Notes: generated by a model not told the origin, from the sequence alone. 64,000 nucleotides of DNA from Sympetrum striolatum (GCA_947579665.1 OX388349.1:24646459-24710458); one strand, 5' to 3'; numbered from the stretch's first letter, positions 36,261-47,599 are shown. Numbers and translations: made by a program.

Positions 36261-36401
36261 AACATCTCCTCCCTGAATTTAATCATGTGGGGCAATTAGT
36301 TAGCTGTCGGCACTGTAGAGATGACAGCAAAAACTGTCCCATTTAAGATGCACTGCTGTGGTCAAGCCATCTATACAACAAAGTATTATTAAATGGTTAG
36401 C

Positions 36402-36560
36402 AGGTCTGATCTAACCATAAATGTCCAAGTACTGAACTGATTTAGTTTTGAGGCCAATGTGGTAATAGACACCAGCAATCAATTCCACTGGAGTTTCCCT
36501 AGGGGTGGGGAAGTGTCGTTACATTTGCTGCCCACCTTGAAGCACTCATGTTTCCTTAAT
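36402..36560. repeat. Direct repeat copy 2
   Basis: Second copy of the repeat at 35648. The two lie about 750 bp apart on either side of the P-like transposase fragment. Confidence 0.8.
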
Positions 36561-37610
36561 AAATACAGGAGTTTGGATACCTTTGTGTGAGTCACTACTT
36601 CGCTTGCCCACTCCTTCAAATCATGCAGCAGATTGGAAGCTAGTTGTTCAACTGACTCACAGCCTCCATTCCATCCATCATCTCATCCTTCACCATAATC
36701 TGAGAGGGAACCATCACTACAAATTCCTCCTGAGGAATCCACATCTTCCCTCCTCACATTCTCAACAATTTCCTTTGCTTCATTTACACTACCAGATTGC
36801 AGGATATTTTTTGCAATTTCATTAGAGATTCTACGCCTATGTTTGGCTTTGTAAGCCAAGAAATTTTTTCATCATCAGGTACAGAAAACAAGAAACTTGC
36901 ACATAAAGGTTGGAATTGGGGATGGGCAGGGAAAGGGGATTGGAGTATGAGGACAGAAAGTTGAACTTTTAGCAGGTTAGAGAAATAATAAAGAGTTTTC
37001 ACGGTGGAAGAAAGGATGGGGAGACTGTAGGGTTATAAGTTCTCATTGATGATAATTGAGAAAGGGTTTTGAGAATTTTGAGAAATTATTTGTGAAGGGG
37101 GTGGCTGGTACCACTGTTGGTGTCTGGGTTGGTGGGGGGCTAGTATCCCCACTCCCACGGTCGAGCACTGTGCAGGGGTAGGGATGATGCTCTCGCTTCT
37201 GGGTGCCATCTACTTTGGTTGATGTGCCAGTACTGCTTCATGTGGGGTGGTGGTTACGGTGGAGAAGGCAGATGTGGTCATCAATCTGTTCTGCGGTTCT
37301 CCACCCTTTGCTCCTCCTTGTGGTGGCCCTGGGACACATGCTGCATCTTGGCTCGCAGGTGCTGCTGCCTTTGTCTGCAGCCCTTTTGCACCCTCTATCC
37401 CTGTTCACTTTTCTCTGTTTGGGCAGCATTGTGGGGACGTGTGCCTTCTTGTTCCATTTGGTCGGGTGAGCCATTGCTGCAGCGGTCTTCGGTACTTGTG
37501 ATACACCTTTCTTAGTGGCGCAACCTTTCTTTCTTCTCTAAAATGTTGAGATTAATCTATATTATTTTGTGGGATGTTGAGTTGAATGAAATGTCTTAAT
37601 GTGAGATAGA
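36561..37610. other. Non-coding stretch
   Basis: Frames at 37203-37515 are open in several phases at once on both strands because of GC-rich low-complexity sequence. No domain is seen. Confidence 0.35.
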
Positions 37611-37615
37611 CTTGC

Positions 37616-37740
37616 TGTTGAGTCTCGTCCGATTCGGATATTGTATTGCTGTAAGTTTCAACACAAGTGTAAACAATCTTGTAAGGGTTTAGAGAGTTTT
37701 GGTCACAAATGTAAAGACCTATAAACTTGCACTCTATGTA
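37616..37740 (+). repeat. BEL/Pao-like LTR fragment
   Basis: Begins TGTTGAGTCTCGTCC and aligns with the segment at 39178 at about 30 of 37 positions. It lacks an identifiable 3' border. Confidence 0.5.
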
Positions 37741-37743
37741 ATT

Positions 37744-38855
37744 TTAGGTTACAACAATTGGCCCAAAGAATAGCATACTGTTCAATTCCTCAGACTCATA
37801 AGCCTTATGTTCATGTAAATCAATTATATGGACTGGGCTAGTTAAGTTTGCTGAATGGAATCTTCCATCATGAAAATCCAAGTCTTCACAACCCTTGTCA
37901 TTTGTATCCTTCATTACAGTGGTCACTTTAACCTACCGAGTGGAAGCTGGGAGAGATAGTGACACTACAACTAGATATAATATTAGTTTATGATCCATTT
38001 TTCTCATAGGTGTGCTGTCAATGTGCAAAAATCACTATGGGAATCTGGCCTGAAGGACCATAAAAATAAGGGGGGGTACAAACAAAAGTGGGGACAACTA
38101 ATACTAAATTCAAGAAAAATGTTTCACTTAAGGAGCAGGTATTCCACTATCAATGTCAAAATAGATCATGAGGACCCAAAAGGCAATAACCATTTGCCCA
38201 TGCCATAATGCAAGAAGCTGTAGTACCAGGGGGTTGTGGCAGTATTATTTCCTGTCCTGTCTATCTTCAGAGAGTAAAAAAAGGAAGAGGAAACTATGTT
38301 ATCTTTTATTATGTTGTTTGTAAAGTTAAACCCTAGGTCCAAACAAGTGTTATCAGTGAGGGTAAACAGTCGGACTCTATTGTCACATGGCACACAAACT
38401 TTATAATGAATGCAAGGTGTTCTTACAGAGAAACACTTCCCACTCAAAGGATTGGATAGAGAAAGTGTTAAAATTGTATTCTGTTGAGAATACAACACTC
38501 CCCACACACTTGCTCTCCTAATGGTGCACTGGGACTCATTATCATGTGTCAAGAAGGAATCTTTACAGGGCACAGTATAGCTAACTAATGAGTTTTCTAG
38601 ATCTGCTCTCAGTCTACCATCTGACATGGTAAAATCAAATCCAAGAACCTTGGCAGGTAACCTGTAGCAAGTTTTTAAACCATTTTGTATGAAGGAGGTT
38701 ATCCCAGCACACTTTTGGTGATGCATGCTGGATTCACATTTAAAAGAGCCCCAATCTACTGCAGCGTTGTTATCATCTAAGGTTTGGAAATCACCAATTT
38801 CTCCTGATTTGGGATATTTTACGTTACCCGCAGTGGTCGAATGATAATTTGACAC
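37744..38855 (-). pseudogene. Cysteine-rich envelope-glycoprotein-like ORF, antisense to flanking LTRs
   Basis: The main frame is 38855-38166 (229 codons). It is rich in cysteines, has several N-glycosylation sites (NES, NFT, NNT) and a fusion-protein-like layout of short Cys-bounded segments. A second piece (37926-37744) in another frame looks like a continuation. I think it is an endogenous viral or retroelement envelope protein, but the family is not clear; it was not matched with confidence to the chuvirus-like piece at 45.6 kb. No signal peptide or membrane anchor is visible in the open part, so both ends are probably lost. Confidence 0.42.
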
Positions 38856-38879
38856 ATCTTCAACAAAGAGTCTAATGGT

Positions 38880-39079
38880 TAACCAAAACTACTAACCTCT
38901 AACCAGGAGGACTAGTGGTTATGAAAGAGGACAATTCACCTCCAATGTCTTGGAGTGTTGGAGTCATTGAACAAGTTCATCCTGGAGCTGATGGATTAAT
39001 ACGTGTGGCAACTGTTAGGACTGCACATGGGACATTTAAAAGACCATTAACTAACTTTGCCCTCTTCCTTCAGAAGTGA
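38880..39079 (+). pseudogene. BEL/Pao integrase C-terminal (DUF5641) fragment
   Basis: 56 clean codons (38912-39079) read LVVMKEDNSPPMSW, EQVHPGADGLIRVATV and GTFKRPLTN, the usual last domain of BEL/Pao Pol. A stop codon lies just upstream. The natural Pol stop at 39077-39079 is followed 98 bases later by an LTR start. The rest of the element is missing. Confidence 0.8.
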
Positions 39080-39177
39080 CGTAATATGTTCATGAGATTT
39101 TTTGTGTTCGTTTTTTTTTCAAAGTTTTTTGTTTTATAAAAATTGGAACTCCTTAATTCCCTTTTTGGTGGGCAGTA

Positions 39178-39335
39178 TGTTGAGTCTTGTCCACTTCAGA
39201 CATTGTATTGCGGTGCCTTCAGCACGCTGACTAGTGTATTCAGATCAGTCTGCCTCGATGCATGGTCGGGGAAACGCGCTTCTTTACGTGTGTGTAAAGC
39301 ACTATGGGAATTCTGTGATTTGATCCAGTGAGTAA
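39178..39335 (+). repeat. BEL/Pao 3' LTR
   Basis: TGTTGAGTCTTGTCC follows a purine-rich GGTGGGCAG directly after the integrase fragment, as expected for a 3' LTR. The far end is not defined. Confidence 0.55.
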
Positions 39336-40380
39336 AGAAATTTTCATACAGTCCACTTGCAACTGTTTACTTTCCACAAGCCCGAACACTAGCTGTAAAT
39401 TATCCACCATATAGGAAAATATCTTCATACAAAGCAAAAAATTTCTAACTTATATTCGAAAAGCATACAACAACAAACTCCACATAGTAATATAAACTAA
39501 ACACATACCATAACTTTCTTTTAATTTGAATAAAGTTATAAAATATAAAGAATTATCTGGGATAGCATGCTTACCTTTGGTGGGAGCAGTTCCTGGAAGC
39601 CTGCATGCATAATGAGCTCAGCTGTCGAAGAACTCGAAGAAGTAAGTACATTTGAAATTCATTCAGTTCTATAAATAAACATTTATACAATATAGGTAAT
39701 GTAGACTTGAAAAGGGGGAAACCATTATAAGTATGAAAAATAGCAAAATGTTTAGATACTTAAGCACAAACAAATATTTGCATTCAACTTCATGAAATTC
39801 AACAACTCAAACACTGTTACTTACATATTTCCCTCTTTAAGGAAAGAATACATGCGTTTATCTTCATCTTCCACACCCAGTTTGTTGGAGCAATCCTTTA
39901 CTATGCATGTTAAACTTTTCCTTTGTATATTTGAAGTCAAAATATCCTTTTCTTGAAATATTCAAGTGATAACCACAAGATTGCTAACATCTGTTATTGC
40001 GTTTATCTTAAAACACAGATCTGAATACCAGAGCTTTCACTGTTTGTGTGTGGAACATGCATAAGAGATGCTAAATGTAACAGAAAGAGCCTGATTAGTC
40101 AGTCCCTACAAATAATGCAAGAAAAGAAATAGTTCCCTAAATCACAAAAAAGAAAGCAATACACAACTATAATGGAGAACCTACCATCCATCTGTTCTCC
40201 TGTCAGTCAGTCCTCCACCATCTCAAACTTGAAAATGAACTTAATGAAATTCTTGTATATTGGGGACAGCCTTTTCAGCATTGTTCCCCGCTGGTAATGC
40301 AGGTTTTACCCCTTCAGCATTGGCAGGAAATGTACCATACACAATAATCCATCCTCAACAACTTTATCTCCAGCCACCAC
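39336..40380. other. Non-coding stretch
   Basis: No gene recognised; LTR remnants may extend into the first few hundred bases. Confidence 0.3.
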
Positions 40381-40405
40381 TAGTTAGTTAGCCACTGTCA
40401 CTACA

Positions 40406-41750
40406 TTGTCAGTATCATTGCGCACTTGCTCCAATATCCTGTTGGCCAAAGAGTCCACCCAGGCTACTGATTGCGACATCCATTGTCTCACATCTGCTCA
40501 ACATGTTGCAAGAGTGGTGGTGCCCAGTACACACTCAGCAACTTTTCGTCCCACCATAGCAACATCAGCATATTGGGTAGCTGACAGAGGGGATTCTATG
40601 ATGGAGGCATACTTATCTTGATGCAAGCTCATACAAACCCGAGCAAAGCACTCCCATTGACGTGTCGGAATAGCATGCACCACCATGGCCAGAGGGAATT
40701 GTTTGATCTTGTTCAAACATTCTGCAAAGGCGATGGCATGGGTAATGATTGTGACTGCTGCCTGCTCAACGACCCATAACAGATGCGTAATCCAGATTCT
40801 CGAAATATCTGCTCATCAAAGATTCCACCTCAAATTCGCTGTAGAACATAGAAATCATATCAACAGACACCAAATCCCCGGCAATGTTGTCGGTCAAACT
40901 TCCATCTTCAGTGACCCTGTTCCATCTCTTCTCCAACCAGGCCGCTGACACATTTCTACCCTTACAAAGGCAGGCCACCAAAATTAGAGCAATAGGATGT
41001 TCTGTTTCAGCCTGCTCTTTTCTTTTGGTGACAGCAAAGCACTCCACAATTCCTGCCAATTCTGACTGCTCAAGGGCCTCTATAAATTCTTGAACATCAT
41101 CTGCCATTCCTACACCTTCGGGAGCAGCGATTGGTTGAGCTGTCTTATTCTGTGCTACTCGCAGTAGAAACCCATTTGCGGCCCCATTGAAGAGTCTTGC
41201 TGGCAGGGCAAACATTCCACTAGACCAGAAAAATGCGGATTGCGCACTCATTGGCTCCTCTTGATTGTGCATTGATAGGGTCTGTAGCCCTGGGGCATTA
41301 GCTGTAGCAATTTGTCGTAGCAGAGTTCGGGCTGGTCCGAAGCTGCTTCTCTTGAGTAGAGTAGCTCAGAGTATAGCCGCTACATCATCTTGAACATGCT
41401 GTTGAGTTTGCGGGTCCCTTCTCCATGTGGCAACCATCTCACCCACCAATCGCGCATTCTGGCTATCAGCAGTTGCTCTATCATCATACCAAACAATGGC
41501 CCGGGACACCCAAATGCATGCCAGAAACAAGAAAGGGTTATTGGCCTCCTACCCAGTATCATCACACACCGTCTACAACAGTGCAGAGGTTACTGACCTC
41601 GTAACAGAGGTAGCTAACGGCAATTGCGCCAAAAGGACACTCCCCAGCACGTGTGATTGGTTCAGCCGTGCCAAAATTGCTCTCCATCCGTTGTGTACCA
41701 TCTCTCCAAGCCTCAAAATCGCAAACCAAAGACAAAATGAAAATAAAAAA
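40406..41750 (-). pseudogene. Endogenous chuvirus-like nucleoprotein
   Basis: Pieces in order on the minus strand are about 41750-41380, 41360-40766 and 40716-40406, in three frames with at least two frameshifts and one stop near 41355. They read as one continuous RNA-virus nucleoprotein. The best part is the block in 40716-40498 around a DKYASIIESPLSATQYADVA motif, which resembles nucleoproteins of the Chuviridae. No LTR or transposon domain is joined to it. The 5' end is fused to an R2-like reverse transcriptase at about 41755. The virus assignment is from memory of the family pattern. Confidence 0.6.
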
Positions 41751-41754
41751 AAGG

Positions 41755-42900
41755 GCCAGGTGCTGATGGGGCATGTATCCAAAGGCATTTGTGAGGTCTA
41801 ACCACGCCACACAGATTTTCCCTCGTTGTCTCCTGGCTACATCGATGGCGGCCTGTAGGAGGAAGTTATGCTTGTGGCATCCCTCAGACTCCCTGAATCC
41901 TTTTTGGCAGCTAGAGATTCTGCCGGGTTTGACTGACCAGGCAATCAACCTGTTGGCTAGCATGGTGGCATAAAGCTTGGCGATGGTATTGCCAAGCGCA
42001 ATCGGTCTCTCTTCTGACTGCCTTGCTGTCTCCCTTGTAAATTAGGACAGTTCTTGAGATCTTCCATGATTCAGGGGTTTTCCCCTCCCACAGGCAGCGG
42101 TTGAAGATGGTGGTGTAATATTAGACCTCTGGTTCTACCGGGGCAGGTCTCCCCAGGTGATCCCATCGGGCCCTGTAGCAGTGTTAGTTGTCCGCATCAG
42201 GCAGGTGGCCATCCATCTCTTTCGAGGTGATGGGAGCAAGAAGAGTCCTTTTCTGTCTCGCTTGTTTCCTGGATAGGTCTCTGTCGCCTCCTCCGCAGGG
42301 GGGCATACAGATCACAATCACGTGGCAGTGAGGTTGCCAATAGGCGGCTCCTGCGGCTCCATGTTCTGGTCATCACCAGGGGGTGGGGACAAAGGTGCAT
42401 CAAGGGAAAGGTTATGGGTATTATCAGGATAGGGGACAGGATCAGGTTCTGGGAATGTGGCAGCCTGGCAATGATGGGCACGGTGATTCGCGAGGCCGTG
42501 CTTTGTCCAGCATATGAACTGGCAGTTCTGTCGGCACCGCCCTGGTGATTTGGGTCCTGAGGCAGGTGTGGTCACTGGGGCGACGTCCAATCTTGCTCTC
42601 GCAGACCTCACACCAGTTCATAACCGTGAGTTTCCCCAGGCCATGAACCGATACTAGGTGCTGCTCGAGCGACCATTTCGTCGCCGTCCAGGAGCCCACC
42701 TTGAACTGCGCTGAACATCCGGCCTCCATGAAACCCAGAGAATCCGGGACCGGGAACTCCACCATAAGTTGACCACCATCCCTCCGCACGGACGTCAGCC
42801 TCACTGCTTGAACAGGAAGGGCATCGGCAGCATCAGGCGGGACGGGGTGGCAGCGGGTTGCGTCTCCTCCAAAGAAAGAAAAGAGAGATAATCAGGGGAT
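41755..42900 (-). pseudogene. R2-like LINE copy: N-terminal zinc fingers and start of RT, 3' truncated
   Basis: Frames 42804-42442, 42611-42318 and 42481-42197 encode the N-terminal zinc-finger region (GCSAQFKVGSWTATKWSLEQ ... HLVSVHG; WCEVCESKIGRRPSDHTC; a third CxWTKHGLANHRAHH-type finger). Frame 41963-41755 enters the RT (CQKGFRESEGCHKHNF, VAWLDLTNAFGYMPHQHL), where it is cut and joined to the nucleoprotein relic. The zinc-finger-first layout without an APE endonuclease fits R2-clade LINEs. Several frameshifts. Confidence 0.75.
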
Positions 42901-43414
42901 TCTGGGGCCGCACTAATGGCGGGAGGTGAAGAAGTAGGCCTGGAGGAAACATTCAAGATTAAATCTAAAAATTCTTATGCAGATTAAAAAAAATACGTAA
43001 ATGAATATCCACATACAAAATCTATTACTTAACACACATTTCTTGCATATGTTACTCCCCAAACGTGTAATTGCTCATTTCATGAAATGGGCATGAAAAT
43101 CCACTATTTCACAAACCGGGCAATCGATATATTTCCTGATTTTTTGGCCTGAAAAACCTTCTTAGGCTATGGTAATATTCTAAATTGTTGGAATAATTCT
43201 TATTATATCAATGAAATCTTTTTTATTATATCACGATGCGAGTGATTACATGTCTATACATATAGTAACTTCTGGAGAAATTTGTCTTACTTGTGGTTCT
43301 TGCATGTTTTCCCACTATGACATGAGGAGTTGCATTTTAAGTTGTCTTTGGCACATCTTTTATAGAGATAACCTTAACACCTTTTAAACCCTTACCCATT
43401 GCCAATCGATAATG
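42901..43414. other. Non-coding spacer between two R2-like copies
   Basis: AT-rich, no ORF of note. Confidence 0.4.
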
Positions 43415-44760
43415 TTAGTTACTATTTCCCTCAAACAGCTCGTAATCAGTATTATCATCCTGAGTGAGGCCATGAGTGTGCTTTGAGCTCATCTGCAGGG
43501 ATTTTGCAGTATGGGGAGGCGTCCTCCAGGATGGACTGAACTGCTTTCCCCAGGTTGGAGTGGAGGAGGCGCTGGATGGCGGCGGCATCCTTGGGGTTGT
43601 ATCTCGGTGGACCACGGCGGCCTTGTCCTGCTCTCGGTCGTCTCGGTCCTCTACCGGTAGTTGCCCCTGGTTTTGGGCGTGGAGCCTTTGGTTGTTGTGA
43701 AATTATTGCAGTGGTCAGCTTCCCAACAATCTCCTCGAACTCTTCCCACGGTCAGTCCTCGATGGTGTTGATGGCACTGATCGACTTGGTCCAATTTAGA
43801 GAGGGGGCCAGTTAGTGCAGGAACAGGATTGACCTGGTTTTGGGGCTTTGGTTGCTCAGGGATGTTCGTTCTGGGTTCGGCGGCAGGTTCTGCATTGGTT
43901 GGCTCATTCTTTGATTGGTCAGGTGCCTCCGGGTTGTCATATGTAACGAATGGGGAGGGGTGGGGGAGGATCGGGATAGATGTCAGTTGGGTTCAGGAAA
44001 GGGGTTTCGTTGCTGATGGGTAATCTGGTGAGACGCCAGACCCCTCTTCGACAAGCAGGAAAAGCCACAGCCCAGGCATTTAAATACCCGTCCGATGTCC
44101 TGGGGCTGGACCTGCCTGGTGACGGCGTCTTGGAGGCATGGGTGCCCAGATGGTCGGGCACCGATCGCTGCATCGCAGGTTGTGCACCAGTTCATTGATT
44201 TGTTGAGGCCCTTTAGATTGTGGGTGGCAGCTAGGTGGTGCTCGAGAGATCTCTTCATTGCAGTCCAGGCCTTGGCCTTGAAGGTGATGGAGCAGGAAGG
44301 TTCGGTGCACTGCAAGACGTCGGGAACTGGAAATTCCATGATCAGGAAGTCACCATCTCGCCTTACCTTAGTGTCCTGGGTTGGTTGGCTTGTGATGTCA
44401 GCAGCTTGGTGGTGTAGGTTGTCTGGTGAAGTGGTGGTGGCCGCCTGATATTGTTGGCTGCCTGATATTGTTGGCCGCCCGGTGGTGAAGTGGTGGTGGT
44501 GGCCAGATGGTGTTGGCCTTCCTGAAAGTCGTCGTCACTGCCAGTGGACTCCTCAGGTTCCATCCGAAGGGCCTGTGGTTGCAGGGCCTGGCCCTTTTTG
44601 CGGCGCCGTGGAGCAGCATTTTTGGGGAGAGAGAGAGAGAGATAGGGAGAGGCAAAGAGGGGAAAAGGGAGAAGAGAAGAGGGGGGAAAAAGGGACTACC
44701 TCCCGGGGGGGCCTTCATCAACAGGATATTCGAGGTCGGTTACCATGGGTCGGGCCTCCC
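43415..44760 (-). pseudogene. R2-like LINE copy: 5' region and N-terminal zinc fingers
   Basis: Frame 44339-43983 encodes the same zinc-finger module as the copy at 42.8 kb: GCSxxF-type finger, WCTTCDAAIGARPSGHPC, and CLGCGFSCLSKRGLASHQ. A proline-rich linker follows down to 43415 in shifting frames. The 5' part (44720-44400) is low-complexity. No RT follows; the copy stops before it. Confidence 0.72.
44622..44695. repeat. GA-rich low-complexity tract
   Basis: GAGAGAGAGAGAGATAGGGA runs into GGGGAAAAGGGAGAAG-type sequence inside the 5' region of the R2-like copy. Confidence 0.85.
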
Positions 44761-44819
44761 TTGCATCACAACCGCAGGGGTAATTATAAATAAGATCTAA
44801 GCGCAGCACCAGTCTACCA

Positions 44820-45430
44820 GCATTAAACTGATAAGAAAAGATTTAAAACGTTTAATTTCATATTCTTAAAATATAAGTCAGGGTATTCCCATTCAGGGAC
44901 TAAAAATATTTACATGAATTTATTATGCAGAGTGCATATTCAAATTCTTTTGCCTGATGGAAAAGTATTTATATAATGTTGGCATTATTTTAGCCTTGAG
45001 AAAGAGGAACTTCAATGGCCCGAAGGGCAAGATTTTAAATATTATTAAATGGCTTTATCTCAGCCTTAAAGTATTTTTAGCCTGAAGGGCAAAGAATATC
45101 AAGTAATATTTATTTTTATTACTAAGCCTGAAGGGCAATATTTAAATGTTCATTTTTACTTAATTCGGCCGTAGCCTTTTTAAAAGAAAAAAAAATATAT
45201 AGGCAGTTGCCTAGAACAGAGGATTACAAAAAACAATGTGAAAACCATCTGAAAAAGAAAATCTCAGATCACTTCTCGGCACTATCAATTTTATCAAACA
45301 CTACCACTTTCACTTTAATTATTCAGTATATTGTCGATGGCCCATAATGTGTTCTGTATAAATATCCCTGGACCATGGAATTGTGTACGACAAAATTAGG
45401 TGTTGTATCACTCGCAAATATTTTTGTTGG
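44820..45430 (-). mobile_element. R2-like LINE 3' end (C-terminus remnant plus 3'UTR)
   Basis: The stretch is collinear with 46920-47430. It ends at GATTTAAAACGTTTA (lower coordinates) and includes three GCCYGAAGGGC hairpin motifs at 45018, 45080 and 45126. The upper end (about 45330-45430) matches the last codons of the R2-like protein (the GHRQY region). It abuts head to tail the copy at 43415-44760. Confidence 0.75.
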
Positions 45431-45616
45431 ATGCCCAGTTGGTGATGGTATTTCTATGTACCAGACATCTGTATTTAAGGACATCACGATACAATGAGTT
45501 CATCTGGGTTCTAATGTGTCTCTCAACATATACAAACTTAGAATTAATAAATGATGATAGACTAATATCTAGAGGATTTATCTGACCCTATTCAAACACT
45601 GGATTTCCCATCTGTA

Positions 45617-46010
45617 TTAAACTGACGAATAGTTGATTCTTTCCGTCGTATACGCTGGACCACCACACAAACTAATGTGGTCTTTCAGTTCCAGCGAAAA
45701 TGTCACATTGTCACCCTCGACAACTACAACCTTCCTGGAATTGTTGGTTGACATCAACACCTTGCTGTTCCCCTCAAACATGACAGCAGAATCAGTCCTA
45801 CTACACTCTTTATCTAAGATGGGGTTCCAAAAGGTGAATCCGTGGGATAAATCCAAACAGTTCCCTTCTGTAAACATACATCTTATGCCAGAAGGAAGGA
45901 TTATGATGTTAGACTCCAAGTCTGCTGTAGCTCTTCCTTCCCTCAAGGTGTTTAACCAGAATGTTGATTCAACTAAGTCATGATACATAAGGCCATCAAC
46001 TGACTTAAAG
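45617..46010 (-). pseudogene. Endogenous chuvirus-like glycoprotein fragment
   Basis: Minus frame 46057-45617, of which the first ~16 codons belong to the neighbouring MITE. It has a paired-cysteine layout (LPSGIRC, GNCLDLSHGFTFW, KECS, HISLCGG) resembling the ectodomain of chuvirus glycoproteins, which also circulate as envelope genes in some BEL/Pao elements. About 130 codons remain. The N-terminal part is cut by the inverted-repeat element at 46007 and the C-terminal membrane anchor is missing. No BEL/Pao pol lies next to it in the same orientation, so a direct viral insertion is possible. Confidence 0.58.
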
Positions 46011-46480
46011 CCCCTACACACATTCCAACCAAACCACCCAACTGTCGGGACCAACACCGGTTGGAATGTACTAGGCCTGTCTTCCTACAAACACAGTCCA
46101 ACACGACGGTTGGGCGGTTGGTCCTGTGAGACCATCCAACTGCCGACCGCCCAACCCCGATATCTGCATATTGTTACCTATAAGACCGAAAATGATACAT
46201 GCGTGAATCGTTATCCGTCTTATTGCCGTTTTCAGCTGACTCCCGATTCCGACCCAAACCAGTTTATCTCTGGTCAAATCAAAAAATCAAATAAAATCAA
46301 ATAAAACAAGTCAAATAAGAGTTCACTCTAAGAGATTTCGATGTCTAATGAGAAATTTTCTTGAGTTGGTCGGGTCGAGTGATAAGATTGGTTGGGACGT
46401 GTGTAGAGCAGGCCCCAACAGGGATGGTCGGGAAGTTTGGTAGTGTAGGGTGATCGGGTCGGGACGTGTGTAGGGGCTTT
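46007..46480. mobile_element. ~470 bp inverted-repeat MITE
   Basis: The ends are perfect 15-base inverted repeats, AAAGCCCCTACACAC and GTGTGTAGGGGCTTT. The interior shows further inverted segments (CCAACTGTCGGGAC, GGTTGGGACGTGTGT). ACTTA occurs on both flanks; the duplication length is unclear. It separates the glycoprotein relic from an R2-like fragment and has truncated both. Confidence 0.75.
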
Positions 46481-46919
46481 TACTTACTTAAGGTGACGGT
46501 CACCTCAACATTCTTTGCGGACTTCCTCACACCATCTGCTCCTATGGTTAAGAGCAGGAGATCCGTTTGGATGGGCTGAGGGTATCCAGGAACGGTCTGA
46601 TTTACCCTTAACACGCCCTGCTCCTTCCCACGGTGTCCACGGATGGCGGTGGCAATTCTTTCGAGGATCCCATTGTGCCTGAGTTGCCAGGCTCGTGAGT
46701 GAACCTTGCAGTGGTTCAAGACATGGGGTAAGGTCTCAACCCCATGTATGGATCGCTGGCACCACCTGTCGCCTCCTACTTCCCAATGGGGACAGGCATT
46801 CAGGGGCAGTACGTCCAGCCGCGCCCGGTACACGAATCTCCAATCGCAGAATCTTGTGTACCGGCCTCCAGGCCTCCAGCTTTCGAATTCCCTTCTGACG
46901 TCCTGGGGCTGGACCTGAT
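46480..46919 (-). pseudogene. R2-like LINE copy with internal deletion (zinc-finger region fused to C-terminus)
   Basis: Reading right to left, the sequence starts with a stretch matching the N-terminal zinc-finger linker (VQPQDVRR, compare 44115-44075). It jumps directly to the C-terminal domain: GGRYTRFCDWRF, RARLDVLPLNACPHW, the CCHC knuckle remnant (ETLPHVLNHC) and the start of the restriction-like endonuclease (VEVTVTL). The whole RT is deleted. The end is cut by the MITE at 46480. Confidence 0.75.
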
Positions 46920-47430
46920 TTAAAAACGTTTATTTTAAAAATTGTATAATACAGATCAAGGTATTCCCCTTTATGAACTAAAGCTAATTACAGGTATATT
47001 TTATGCCAAGTGCATATTCAGATTATTTGTCTGATGAACAAGTATTTATATTTAAATAATATGGCTTTATTTAAGCCTTGCAAGGAGTGACTTCAATGCC
47101 TGAAGGGCAAGAGTTAAGTGTTTTTAGTGGCTTTATCTCAGCCTTATAGTAATTTAGCCTGAAAGACAAAGAAGATAACATATAAAATATTTTATTATTG
47201 AGCCTGAAGGGCAGCATTAAAAAACATTTCACATAATTTGGCTGTAGCCTCTTTGAAATAGAGTTCATAGGTAATTGCCTGAAACAAAAAAATTTAGAAT
47301 TCCAATGTGAAGACACTGTGAAAAGTCAGCCTGGGATCGCTTCTCAGCACTATCACAATCACTATAGTTATTTGGTATATTGCCGATGGCCCGTAATATG
47401 TTCAATTTGGACTTAGCCATAAGGTCGAGA
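46920..47430 (-). mobile_element. R2-like LINE 3' end inserted in another R2-like copy
   Basis: The 3'UTR ends at GATTTAAAAACGTTTA, exactly joined to the zinc-finger linker of the copy at 46480-46919. It contains GCCTGAAGGGC hairpins at 47098 and 47202 and a degenerate one at 47156. Its upper end carries the last codons of the protein (region matching ...TGHRQY). Confidence 0.75.
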
Positions 47431-47599
47431 AGCATTCGGGAAAGCATATGAAGAAATTATATCAAAAAAATTACAGGATAGTATTAAAACCGTCGAAGGA
47501 GTCTTATCAGTTCGGGTTCACTTAAATTAAACAGGATTGGAATGTTCCCGAAAGTATTAGTATAATAATTGGAATCGGATTCTTTGTTTTGTTTGTAGT

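Noticed and set aside
37203..37515. Overlapping ORFs in all frames
   Set aside because: GC-rich low-complexity DNA; no conserved domain in any frame.
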